Source of the DNA: Streptomyces albireticuli
GTDB lineage: Bacteria; Actinomycetota; Actinomycetes; Streptomycetales; Streptomycetaceae
Assembly (NCBI RefSeq): GCF_021228125.1
Contig: NZ_JAJQQS010000027.1
Span: forward strand, 1-61,735
DNA: 61,735 nucleotides
Reading direction: 5' to 3'
The notes below the pieces were generated by a model. The model did no database searches. It worked only from the letters and a program-made list of their open reading frames with translations, and was not told the origin of the DNA. The position numbers and the translations under genes were made by a program. Below are positions 54,746 through 61,735 of the stretch, piece by piece (position 1 is the stretch's first letter; the number at the start of each line of letters is the position of its first letter).

Positions 54746-56041
54746 ATGCCCGGCCCGTCGATGTTCGTCCCGCGGCGCCGCGCCCGCCACGCCGCCGCGC
54801 TGACACTGGTCTTCGCGGGAGTACTGGCGACGGGCGCCGCGGCCGGCTCCTGGAGCGCGGACGCGCAGGAGGGCCGGGAGCGGTCCCGGACCCGCACCTT
54901 CGCCCACCCGGCCGGGGCGCCCGGCGGCGCCGCGGAGGATCAGGCTCCGGCGCTCCCGGTGGACCGCCGCGCCGTCGAGGCCGCCGCCGCGCAGGCCGCG
55001 CAGGACGGCAAATCGGGCTCGGAGGCCGCCACGGAGGTCGTCACGCGCAGCGGCGACCGCTGGTCCGCCGTCTACAGCGCCCGCGAGTACGAGGGGTTCG
55101 CGCGCTCCCTCGACGGCGGCTACGTCGGCGTCGGCCTGTCCGCCCGGCGGTCCGCCGAGGGCCGCACGGAGGTCGACAGCGTCCGCCCCGGCAGCCCCGC
55201 CGCCCGGGCGGGCATCCGGCCCGGCGACCGGATCCGCAGCGTCGACGGCCAGGAGGTCGACGGCTTCCCCGTCACCGAGGTCGTCGCCCGGCTGCGCGGC
55301 GACGCGGCGGCACCCGGCCGGTGGGGCGGGAGCGGCGAGGGCGACGGGGGAAACGGGCCGCCGTCCGCCGTGGGGGTGCCCGGTACGCCCGTGACGGTCG
55401 GGCTCCGGCGTGGCGACCGGGTCTGGGACCGCACGCTGTACCGGGCGCGGCTGGTCACCGAGAGCGTCGCCGTGGAGCGGCTCCAGGACGAGGGGACGGG
55501 GGCGCGGGCCACCCGTATCAAGGTCGAGTCGTTCACCCGGGGCACCGGCGAGCGGGTCGGCCGGGCCGTGCGCGCGGCCGGGCCGGCCGAGGGGATCCTG
55601 CTGGACCTGCGGGGCAACAGCGGCGGTCTGGTGACCGAGGCGGTCACCGCCGCCTCCGCCTTCCTCGACGGCGGCCTCGTCGCCACCTACGACGTCCGGG
55701 GCAGCCAGCGCGCCCTGGAGGCCCGGCCCGGCGGCGCCACCCGGCCGCCGCTCGTGGTGCTTGTCGACGGCGGCACGATGAGCGCCGCCGAGCTGCTGAC
55801 CGGCGCCCTCCAGGACCGCGGCCGGGCCGTCGTCGTCGGCTCCCCGACCTTCGGTAAGGGCTCGGTGCAGATGCCCACCCGGCTCGCGGACGGCTCGGTC
55901 GCCGAGCTGACCGTCGGCCACTACCGCACGCCCGGCGGGCGGACGGTGGACGGCCGGGGCATCGCACCCGACCTGGTCGTCCGCGGGGACGCCGAGCGGC
56001 GGGCCCGCACAGTATTGAGTGGCCTCGGGGGTGGGTCGTAG
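54746..56041 (+). CDS. PDZ-containing S41 (CtpA-type) serine protease
   Basis: A 431-residue exported protease. A signal peptide or anchor (ALTLVFAGVLATGAAAGSW) is followed by a PDZ domain (about 125–175: GYVGVGLSARRS and SPAARAGIRPGDRI). The S41 domain has LDLRGNSGGL, the catalytic Ser346 in DGGTMSAAELL and Lys371 in PTFGKGSVQ. It trims or degrades envelope proteins from their C-termini. A Gly-rich stretch (about 190–205) lies inside the PDZ–protease link. TAGACT (54733–54738) is seven bases before the ATG, with no ribosome site, so translation may be leaderless. Confidence 0.9.
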   Translation: MPGPSMFVPRRRARHAAALTLVFAGVLATGAAAGSWSADAQEGRERSRTRTFAHPAGAPGGAAEDQAPALPVDRRAVEAAAAQAAQDGKSGSEAATEVVTRSGDRWSAVYSAREYEGFARSLDGGYVGVGLSARRSAEGRTEVDSVRPGSPAARAGIRPGDRIRSVDGQEVDGFPVTEVVARLRGDAAAPGRWGGSGEGDGGNGPPSAVGVPGTPVTVGLRRGDRVWDRTLYRARLVTESVAVERLQDEGTGARATRIKVESFTRGTGERVGRAVRAAGPAEGILLDLRGNSGGLVTEAVTAASAFLDGGLVATYDVRGSQRALEARPGGATRPPLVVLVDGGTMSAAELLTGALQDRGRAVVVGSPTFGKGSVQMPTRLADGSVAELTVGHYRTPGGRTVDGRGIAPDLVVRGDAERRARTVLSGLGGGS

Positions 56042-56059
56042 TGCGAGAATGGCCGCGCT

Positions 56060-56563
56060 ATGGCTAAGAAAGAGAAGACGGGTCGCAAACTGGTCGCGCA
56101 GAACAAGAAAGCGCGCCACGATTACCACATTCTGGACACCTACGAGTGCGGCATGGTGCTGACCGGCACCGAGGTCAAGTCGCTGCGCCAGGGGCGTTCC
56201 TCGCTGGCGGACGGCTTCGTCCAGATCGACGGCGGCGAGGCCTGGCTGCACAACGCCCACATCCCCGAGTACGCCCAGGGCACGTGGACGAACCACAGCG
56301 CGCGCCGCAAGCGCAAGCTGCTGATGCACCGGGCGGAGATCGACAAGCTCGACTCGAAGTCGCAGGAGACGGGGCACACGATCGTGCCGCTCGCCATCTA
56401 CTTCAAGGAAGGCCGGGCCAAGGTCGAGATCGCCCTGGCCAAGGGCAAGAAGGAGTACGACAAGCGGCAGACGCTGCGCGAGAAGCAGGACACGCGCGAG
56501 TCGAACCGTGCCATCGCCGCCGCCCGCAGGCGGCAGCAGACCCAGCGGGCCCAGCGGGGCTAG
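56060..56563 (+). CDS. smpB: SsrA-binding protein SmpB
   Basis: A 167-residue SmpB. It has the full family core: NKKARHDYHILDTYECGMVL, GTEVKSLRQGRSSLADGF, HIPEYAQGTW and the C-terminal Lys/Arg-rich tail KKEYDKRQTLREKQ that enters the decoding site. It binds tmRNA and delivers it to stalled ribosomes. The gene is 18 bases after the protease stop and 101 bases before its partner ssrA. Confidence 0.97.
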   Translation: MAKKEKTGRKLVAQNKKARHDYHILDTYECGMVLTGTEVKSLRQGRSSLADGFVQIDGGEAWLHNAHIPEYAQGTWTNHSARRKRKLLMHRAEIDKLDSKSQETGHTIVPLAIYFKEGRAKVEIALAKGKKEYDKRQTLREKQDTRESNRAIAAARRRQQTQRAQRG

Positions 56564-56582
56564 CCCCTCCCGGGTAATTCGC

Positions 56583-56612
56583 TGGCACCGTCGTGCGTCG
56601 GTCACGTACGAT
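56583..56612 (+). promoter_or_regulatory. Candidate ssrA promoter
   Basis: TGGCAC (56583–56588), 18 bases and TACGAT (56607–56612) could drive ssrA, with start near 56619 and a short 5' leader to be removed. The -35 is weak. Confidence 0.35.
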
Positions 56613-56759
56613 GGGCTCACCGCACACCGGCTGGTAACCGGTGCGCAGTTTGAAAACACAACATGGGGATGATCGGTTTCGACAGCGGATGTCGAAGCAG
56701 GGGAAGCGTGTCGAGGAAGCGGCAATGATCTCGTAAACCATATGTCGCAACCAATAATC

Positions 56760-56798
56760 GCCAACACCAAGCGCGATTCCTTCGCCCTCGCTGCCTAA
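56760..56798 (+). other. tmRNA tag reading frame
   Basis: The resume codon GCC at 56760 follows the conserved TAATC. The frame reads ANTKRDSFALAA and ends at TAA. The -ALAA end is the protease signal. The tag is 12 residues. Confidence 0.9.
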
Positions 56799-57005
56799 GT
56801 AGCGACTTGCGAAGTGTCAGCCCGGGGCTGTTCCCGACCCGGATCCTGGCATCAGCTAGGGGACTAAACCACCAGGCCCGGCCGCGGGGCCTGGTGGGAA
56901 ATCAAACAGCGGCTGGGCCCGTCGGAGACTTGTTCGCGTGATCTCCGGGGCCGAGAAAATCGCAGCGGACTGCACACGGAGAAGCCCTGATTCCGCACCG
57001 TTGGA

Positions 57006-57033
57006 CGCGGGTTCGATTCCCGCCATCTCCACT
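57006..57033 (+). other. Probable attachment site (attL) in the tmRNA 3' end
   Basis: An integrase gene starts 144 bases past this point and the tmRNA 3' end is a common target of tyrosine recombinases. The T-arm and acceptor end (GGTTCGATTCCCGCCATCTC) would be the shared core. The other copy is not in the window, so the exact limits are unknown. Confidence 0.45.
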
Positions 57034-57040
57034 CCCCATG

Positions 57041-57079
57041 ACCCCCTCTGACCTGCGGAAACGTACGGACAGAGGGGGT
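57041..57079 (+). terminator. tmRNA terminator
   Basis: ACCCCCTCTG (57041–57050) pairs with CAGAGGGGGT (57070–57079) and is followed by TTCTTC. It lies eight bases past the tmRNA. Confidence 0.8.
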
Positions 57080-57177
57080 TTCTTCATGTTGAGGCGGCAC
57101 CAAGGCGTCACCGACGTCACCTGGATGGGCGATCGCGCCTCGTTCGCCGTCGTCACGTCCGATCAGAGGATGTGACG

Positions 57178-59040
57178 GTGGCCACACGAACTGCTGCGCG
57201 GAGTAAGCGCCCCGAAGGCATCCAGATCCGGACCCTCAAAGACGGCAGTCTCAGTTACAAGGTCGACTGGCGCGAGGGTGGTACCCGGACCGGCGAGCGG
57301 CGCTCGTACTCCTTCGACGATCTTGAGGAGGCCAAGCGCTTCCGGATCGCGCTCGTCGCCAACGGCTTCCGGGATCCGTACGAGGCTGAGGAGTGGGCGG
57401 TCTTCCTCGGTACGGCCCCTGACCAACCGGTGGGCCTGACCTTCCGTGCTGTCGCCAAGGAGTACCTGGCGACCCTGACAGATGCGGACCGCCGCACCGT
57501 CGCCGAATACCTGACGAAGCTGGAGACCCACGTATTCGAGGCCATGGTCGAGCTTCCCGGCGGCAAGAGGATCGGCCCGTTGGGGAGGCTTCTCGTGGAG
57601 CGCTACGAGGGTCGCGCCGGTACCGACATCGTCCAGGCGTGGGTCAGCTACATGGGGACGAAGCGGCACAGCCGAGGGAAGTACGCCCCGAAGACGATCA
57701 TCAACATCCATGGGTGCGTGATCTCGCCTGTCTTTGAGTACGCGGTCGACCGCGGCTATATCAAGTCCAACCCTTGCCGGGGTGTGCGGCTGCCAGAGAA
57801 CAAGGGCAAGACCGTCAAGCTGGAGAACATCCTCGAAGAGGAAGAGGCCCCCGACTGGATCGCCTGCGCCTACGGCGTCGACCAGGACACCGGTGACCTC
57901 ACCTACACGATCCTCGGGACCGGTCTTCGCTGGGGTGAGGCCACTGCGCTGCGCCCCTGTGACGTGAACGTGCGGAAGCGGACGATCTCCGTGATGCAGG
58001 TACTCAAGGAGGACGAGAAGCGCCGCCTGTACCTGGACACCATGGAGGGCAAGAGCGTTAACGCGTTCCGGACGCTCTCGTGCCCGGACGAGGTCATGTT
58101 CATCCTCGTCCGCCGCATGAAGGGCAAGGGGGCCAAGGACCTGCTCTTCCCGCCGCCGGGCCGTCGCGGAGCGATCTACTGGCGCAATGCACACTTCAAC
58201 ACCGCCCGGTGGAAGAAGGTCAAGAAGCTCGCCGTGGAGCGGGGTCTGACCAAGGACCCGCACCCGCACAGCCTCCGGCACAGCCACGCGAGCCACCTGC
58301 TGTCGAAGCACACCATCGAGGCCGTATCCAAGCGGCTGGGCCACAGCAGCTCGGTCATCACCAGTGCGATCTACGGCCACCTCACCGCGGGCGCGGATGC
58401 GGCGATGGCCGTCACGGCCGGCGCGATCCTGAGCGGCGGAGCCAAGGCGCGCCACCTCCACCCTGTTCCGGATCTGTCTGCCGCCCTTAGCGGGCCTTCC
58501 GTGCCGCCGGAGACGGCACCGGACGCTACTTCGCAGCCGTCCGATCCCAACCCCTCAGCGGTCTACGTCGCTCACCTCGACGGGCGCCGGGTGCCGTTCA
58601 CGTACCGCGAGCACGCGGCGGCCGTGGTCGAGCAATGGCGGGTGGACAGGCCGGGCCGACCGGCGGAGGTGGAGGACTGGGACCGAGGAGAGTGGGAGCA
58701 CCGAGGCCCCGGAGGAACGCGCGCCGTACGGGACCGGATTCCGGATCGCCGGATCGTGCACCTTGCGGTGGCCTCCTACTTGCCCGACGGAGTGCGCTTC
58801 CGTGAGCACGCCTGGACGCTGGCGGCATGGGAGTTCGAGGTCGACAGCTACACCCTGCGGCCGGGCGAGGGCTGGACCGAGCGGTGCCCGGGGCCTGAAC
58901 GGGTCGTGGAGGCGCGCGCGAAGGGCTTGGATGCCGAGGCCGTCGCCGTGGCGTTCGAGCAGGCCAAGCAGCAGGCAGTGCTGCGGTGTGCTCGCCCGGC
59001 CTTGTTCGGAGATGCTGAGGGGGTGCTGGAAGCCGGTTAG
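57178..59040 (+). CDS. Tyrosine recombinase/integrase with C-terminal extension
   Basis: A 620-residue phage-type integrase. An N-terminal arm-binding-like part (about 1–75) and core-binding domain precede the catalytic domain with Arg251 (GTGLRWGEATAL), His364 and Arg367 (HSLRHSHASHLL), His389 (KRLGHSSSVI) and nucleophile Tyr399 (AIYGHL). About 190 further residues follow, after a Pro/Ser linker, with no recognised domain. GTG 57178 has AGAGGA seven bases upstream; GTG 57172 is possible. Third-position GC is lower than in the core genes, a sign of transfer. Confidence 0.9.
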   Translation: MATRTAARSKRPEGIQIRTLKDGSLSYKVDWREGGTRTGERRSYSFDDLEEAKRFRIALVANGFRDPYEAEEWAVFLGTAPDQPVGLTFRAVAKEYLATLTDADRRTVAEYLTKLETHVFEAMVELPGGKRIGPLGRLLVERYEGRAGTDIVQAWVSYMGTKRHSRGKYAPKTIINIHGCVISPVFEYAVDRGYIKSNPCRGVRLPENKGKTVKLENILEEEEAPDWIACAYGVDQDTGDLTYTILGTGLRWGEATALRPCDVNVRKRTISVMQVLKEDEKRRLYLDTMEGKSVNAFRTLSCPDEVMFILVRRMKGKGAKDLLFPPPGRRGAIYWRNAHFNTARWKKVKKLAVERGLTKDPHPHSLRHSHASHLLSKHTIEAVSKRLGHSSSVITSAIYGHLTAGADAAMAVTAGAILSGGAKARHLHPVPDLSAALSGPSVPPETAPDATSQPSDPNPSAVYVAHLDGRRVPFTYREHAAAVVEQWRVDRPGRPAEVEDWDRGEWEHRGPGGTRAVRDRIPDRRIVHLAVASYLPDGVRFREHAWTLAAWEFEVDSYTLRPGEGWTERCPGPERVVEARAKGLDAEAVAVAFEQAKQQAVLRCARPALFGDAEGVLEAG

Positions 59041-59155
59041 CGAATGACGGGACCTCAACGCCAATGCGCGAACCCCGGCCATCGAGGGGGACGCACGGGG
59101 CGTGCCGCCTCTGGTGGCCGAGGCCTTGGCGAGTGCTTCGCGAGTGAGTGCGGAG

Positions 59156-59323
59156 CTACTTGGTGCAGGTGAGCACGATCGCCTGGTCGGCGTCCAGCTC
59201 TTCGCCGGGCTCGGTGTGCACCACCGCGCCGGACACCGCGTGACGGAGGACCGCGGTGACACCATCAGGCTCGTGCAAAGCCTCTGCGGCGCTCGGCGTC
59301 GGTGACGACTCGGCGGTGGGCAT
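59156..59323 (-). CDS. Small open frame overlapping the glutamine-synthetase-like gene
   Basis: This 55-codon frame begins at ATG 59323 inside the 3' end of the glutamine-synthetase-like gene and ends at TAG 59156. From about codon 22 on nearly all third positions are G or C, and the protein (GAVVHTEPGEELDADQAIVL, ending TCTK) looks like real coding sequence. It may be a small coupled gene or the tail of a gene whose front was lost. No ribosome site is clear and no family is recognised. The remaining 115 bases to the integrase stop are empty. Confidence 0.35.
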   Translation of the reverse strand: MPTAESSPTPSAAEALHEPDGVTAVLRHAVSGAVVHTEPGEELDADQAIVLTCTK

Positions 59324-60608
59324 CGAGCTCGATCTGGCCGAGACGTGTGTGGTGCTCGACCGCGTCGGCGCCGAGTGCCTTCATCACCACAGGGCTGTCA
59401 CGGAAGGCGTCCAGCGCTTCTTGGAGTGAGAGGGGGACGGCCCTCGCGTTCTGTGCCTCGTAGGCGTTCCCGGTGAAGGACGGCGAGGGCTGCAAGTCGT
59501 TGTCGATCGCGTCGGAGACGGAGGCGACCGCGGCGGCCAGGGCCAGGTAGGGGTTGGCGTCGGCGCCGGGCAAACGGATCTCGATGTGCAGTCCGTTGCC
59601 GTGGCCGACGATCCTCACTGCGCAGGTGCGATTGTCGAATCCCCAGGTCAGGTGTGTCGGGGCGAAGGCGGCCAGGGAATCGGTCAGCCCTGCGATGGCT
59701 TGAAGCGCGAGCGGGGAGAGACCGCCGTCGTCGGCTGCGAGCGCTGGTTGATCACCGCGCCACAGGGACAGATGGAGGTGGAGGCCGCTGGCCTGTCCGG
59801 TCTCGGGTGCGGCCATGAACGTGGGCGCCATCCCTGAGCGCTGGGCGATGGAGCGTACGGCGTGCTTGAACACCGTGTGCCCGTCGCAGGCGGCCAGGAC
59901 ATCCCCGTAGGGGAAGGTGACTTCCACTTGCCCGGTGGCGGACTCGGTCTTGATGGCTTCCACCGGCAGCCCCGCACCGCCCAGCGCGGCTTGCAGGCGG
60001 CGCATGAAGCGGTCGAGGGCCGGGTTGTGATCGAGGGCGTAGTCGAGGTTGTCAGTAGCCGCCGGACGGAGGTTTTGGTAGCCGGTCTCAGCGGCTTGGG
60101 CGTAGCTGCCCTGATAGAGGATGAACTCGGTCTCCAGACCCGCCTTGGTGGTCAGCCCCCGGTCGGCCAGCCGGTCGAGCTGGTGGCGCAGCATCTGCCG
60201 TGGTGCCACTTCGAGGGGCTGCCCGTTCTGATCGTGGGCGTCGGCGTGGACCAGGGCCGTGCGCGGCATCCACGGGAGGGCACGGATGGTGGAGAGGTCG
60301 GGGACGGCCCGCAGGTCCTGGTAGCCGCTCTCCCACGAGGTGAGCGCGAAGCCGTCGACGGGGTTCATGTCGACGTCGGTGGCGAGCACGTACACGCACA
60401 TGTCCGTGTCGCCGGTGGCGATGCGGTCGAGGAAGTGCCTGGCTCCGTAGCGCTTGCCTTTCAGCCTGCCTTGGAGGTCAGGCAAGGCGAGCAGCACGGT
60501 GTCGATCTGGCCGGACTGGACCCGCTTCCGGAGGCCGTCGAGGGTGAGCTTTCCGATGGGGCGGCTGGCCGTCGTGCGCTCGGCACTGGTCGGTGTCGTG
60601 GTGGTCAT
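59265..60608 (-). CDS. Glutamine-synthetase-like gamma-glutamyl ligase
   Basis: A 447-residue protein of the glutamine synthetase superfamily, close to the Streptomyces GlnA3/GlnA4-type enzymes that add glutamate to polyamines or ethanolamine. Visible blocks: DLQGRLKGKRYGARHF, GLETEFILY (metal ligand Glu), KTESATGQVEVTFPYGD, SGLHLHLSLW, and RLPGADANPYLALAA; it ends VVTDAERRRGFARA. The nucleotide and metal sites appear intact. Its ATG sits in TGATG, the old stop of the permease gene upstream, so the two were a coupled pair for amine or amino-acid use. The substrate is inferred only. Confidence 0.87.
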   Translation of the reverse strand: MTTTTPTSAERTTASRPIGKLTLDGLRKRVQSGQIDTVLLALPDLQGRLKGKRYGARHFLDRIATGDTDMCVYVLATDVDMNPVDGFALTSWESGYQDLRAVPDLSTIRALPWMPRTALVHADAHDQNGQPLEVAPRQMLRHQLDRLADRGLTTKAGLETEFILYQGSYAQAAETGYQNLRPAATDNLDYALDHNPALDRFMRRLQAALGGAGLPVEAIKTESATGQVEVTFPYGDVLAACDGHTVFKHAVRSIAQRSGMAPTFMAAPETGQASGLHLHLSLWRGDQPALAADDGGLSPLALQAIAGLTDSLAAFAPTHLTWGFDNRTCAVRIVGHGNGLHIEIRLPGADANPYLALAAAVASVSDAIDNDLQPSPSFTGNAYEAQNARAVPLSLQEALDAFRDSPVVMKALGADAVEHHTRLGQIELDAHRRVVTDAERRRGFARA

Positions 60609-61614
60609 CAGAAGATCTCCTCCTCGAGTTCGGCCGTCTCGCGGGCATGCCGTACGTGGGGGTTTCGTAGGAGCGGCGGCCAGCCACGTGCCACCAGACG
60701 GTGGCCAGAAGCAGGACTGCGGCCAGAGCGACGGGGGCGTAGTTGAACGTCTCGGTGGTCATCGGGTAGCTCTGCGGGAGCAGGAAGAGCACGGTCACGA
60801 AAGCTACCCAGACGGCGGCGATCCAGCCGACGAGCGGGCTCCAGGACCCAAGGTTCCAAGGACCGGGCTGGAACGTGCGCCGGCTCCGGCGCCGGAGGTA
60901 GATCGGGATCGCATACGCGGGGGTGATGCCGATGACGTTGATCGCGGTGACCGCTCCGTAGGCGGTGGTGCTGTAGAGGGAGGGCGCGGCGAGGATGGCG
61001 GCGACGATGACCGACAGCCACACGGCCTTGACCGGCGTGCGGGTACGGTCGGACACCGTCCTTCACCAGCGCGAGCCGGGCAGGGCGCCGTCTCGGGAGA
61101 AGGCGAAGACCATGCGGGAGCAGGCGGCGACCTCGGCGTTGCCGCAGAACAACTGCGCCACGATCACGATCAGCAGCAGCGCCTTCGCACCGCCCGTACC
61201 GAGGGCATCGAGGAAGATCTGCGCGGGCGGCACACCCGTCTCGGACCTCTGGGTGCCGGCGTAGTCCTGGATGGCGAAGGTGAGGCGCGCGAGGAGGACG
61301 CCGCCAGCCAGCCAGGACCAGGCGATCGCGCGGACGATGCCGCGGGCGGCGTTGACCTGGGCGCCGGTGGTCTCCTCGGACAGGTGGGCGGAGGCGTCGT
61401 AGCCGCTGAAGGTGTACTGGGCCAGCAGCAGGCCGATCAGGACGACGTACCAGTGCGCGCTCCAGCCGGTGTCGTTGACGAACTTCCCGAACACGAACGA
61501 CGCCGACTGGTGGTGCGAGGGCACCGCCCACAGCACGCCCACGATCACTGCTACGCCGGTCAGGTGCCACCAGACGCTGACGGAGTTGAGGATGCTCACC
61601 AGGCGGACGGGCCT
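60608..61614 (-). pseudogene. Amino-acid/polyamine permease, disrupted
   Basis: The remains of an APC-family permease. An upstream piece has RPVRLVSILNSVSVWWHLTG and the helices NAARGIVRAIAWSWLAGGVL and FAFSRDGALPGSRW. A TGA at 61065–61063 interrupts the same frame, which resumes as RTVSDRTRTPVKAVWLSVIV and continues through helices to RRSYETPTYG. Near 60641–60652 a lost base shifts the frame; in the other frame it would end RETAELEEEIF and stop at TGATG, the start of the next gene. The front third is missing because an IS3-family element adjoins at 61615. Confidence 0.85.
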
Positions 61615-61735
61615 TGACCCCGGAGTTTGAACACGTCTATGCGGCTTGAGTCAGGGTAGTTGCTGCTGGTTGGAAGTCGTTCTCGTAGGCGATCGGGGAC
61701 CGCTGGCCGAGGCGGGAGTGCCGGCGTCGGGTGTT
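61615..61735 (-). mobile_element. IS3-family insertion sequence, right end only
   Basis: The junction at 61615 begins TGACCCCGGAGTTTGAACAC, a TG-starting end typical of IS3-family inverted repeats. A transposase frame on the minus strand ends 23 bases inside. The other end lies outside the window. Confidence 0.75.
61637..61735 (-). CDS. IS3-family transposase OrfB, C-terminal fragment
   Basis: The last 32 codons read RRRHSRLGQRSPIAYEND and end in TAG at 61637. The RHSxLG and SPxxYE blocks mark the C-terminus of IS3-family (DDE) transposases. The gene continues beyond the right edge of the window. Confidence 0.85.
   Translation of the reverse strand, partial: NTRRRHSRLGQRSPIAYENDFQPAATTLTQAA

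Larger units (their letters stand above)
56665..57033 (+). ncRNA. ssrA: Transfer-messenger RNA
   Basis: The 5' end GGGGATGATCGGTTTCGACA and the 3' T-arm GGGTTCGATTCCCGCC with CATCTCC form the tRNA-like half. The acceptor stem keeps the G3-U wobble needed for alanylation. Pseudoknot-like blocks (CAGCCCGGGGCTG, ACCAGGCCC and GGGGCCTGGT) lie between. The CCA is not encoded. It rescues stalled ribosomes with SmpB. Its 3' end appears to be the attachment site of the element that follows. Confidence 0.95.

Noticed and set aside
57000..57031. Separate tRNA gene with anticodon loop
   Set aside because: The T-arm and acceptor end belong to tmRNA, whose 5' half lies at 56665.
61063..61065. TGA as a selenocysteine codon in the permease
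   Set aside because: The gene also has a frameshift and an IS truncation, and permeases do not use selenocysteine.

Overview
The window is from a Streptomyces chromosome. Base composition is very GC-rich with strong G/C at third codon positions. The gene order mtnA–mtrA–mtrB–lpqB–comF–hpf–orrA–secA … large NAD-glutamate dehydrogenase … pkaA–pkaB–prfB … ftsE–ftsX–S41 protease–smpB–ssrA is the core-genome order known from Streptomyces coelicolor. All names rest on reading the encoded proteins and on this gene order; no database search was possible.

Layout. Bases 1–68 are the 3' end of a 5S rRNA leaving an rRNA operon, followed by terminators and a convergent six-helix membrane protein. Bases 1642–9520 carry mtnA, the MtrA–MtrB–LpqB signalling operon, a ComF-type phosphoribosyltransferase and the long ribosome hibernation factor. 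Bases 9762–16959 hold an orphan response regulator, a YcaQ-type DNA glycosylase candidate, an acetyltransferase, SecA, and two small actinobacterial proteins (Rv3235 family and DUF6912 family). A HAD phosphatase and a 1,681-residue NAD-glutamate dehydrogenase follow, to 23168.

Bases 23253–38318 form a cell-envelope glycan region. It contains a PIG-V-like mannosyltransferase, a GtrA flippase-like protein, a sugar nucleotidyltransferase, a Dpm1-like polyprenyl-phosphate sugar transferase, several polytopic GT-C type proteins, a GT2–TagB/F fusion, a GT4 and a further GT2. Together they look able to make an activated sugar, load it on polyprenyl phosphate, carry it across the membrane and polymerise a teichoic-type polymer. 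Bases 38473–42182 encode a binding-protein-dependent sugar ABC importer, one permease of which carries a large extracytoplasmic insert. Bases 42442–49744 combine an FHA–FtsK/SpoIIIE ATPase with two membrane-anchored Ser/Thr kinases (PkaA, PkaB). Then come prfB, an LAETG sortase substrate with long Gly-Thr repeats, a 64-residue zinc-ribbon membrane protein, ftsEX, a PDZ-S41 protease, smpB and tmRNA.

The right end (57032 to the end) is accessory DNA. A tyrosine integrase with an unusual C-terminal extension starts 144 bases after tmRNA, so the tmRNA 3' end is probably its attachment site. It is followed by a glutamine-synthetase-like gene and a dead amino-acid permease gene that has an in-frame stop, a frameshift and an IS3-family insertion. 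The window ends inside that insertion sequence. The most interesting items are the tmRNA-linked element with its decayed permease, the short tmRNA tag, the repeat-like insertion in the membrane glycosyltransferase at 36378–38318, the sugar permease insert, and the small genes and overlaps noted below.
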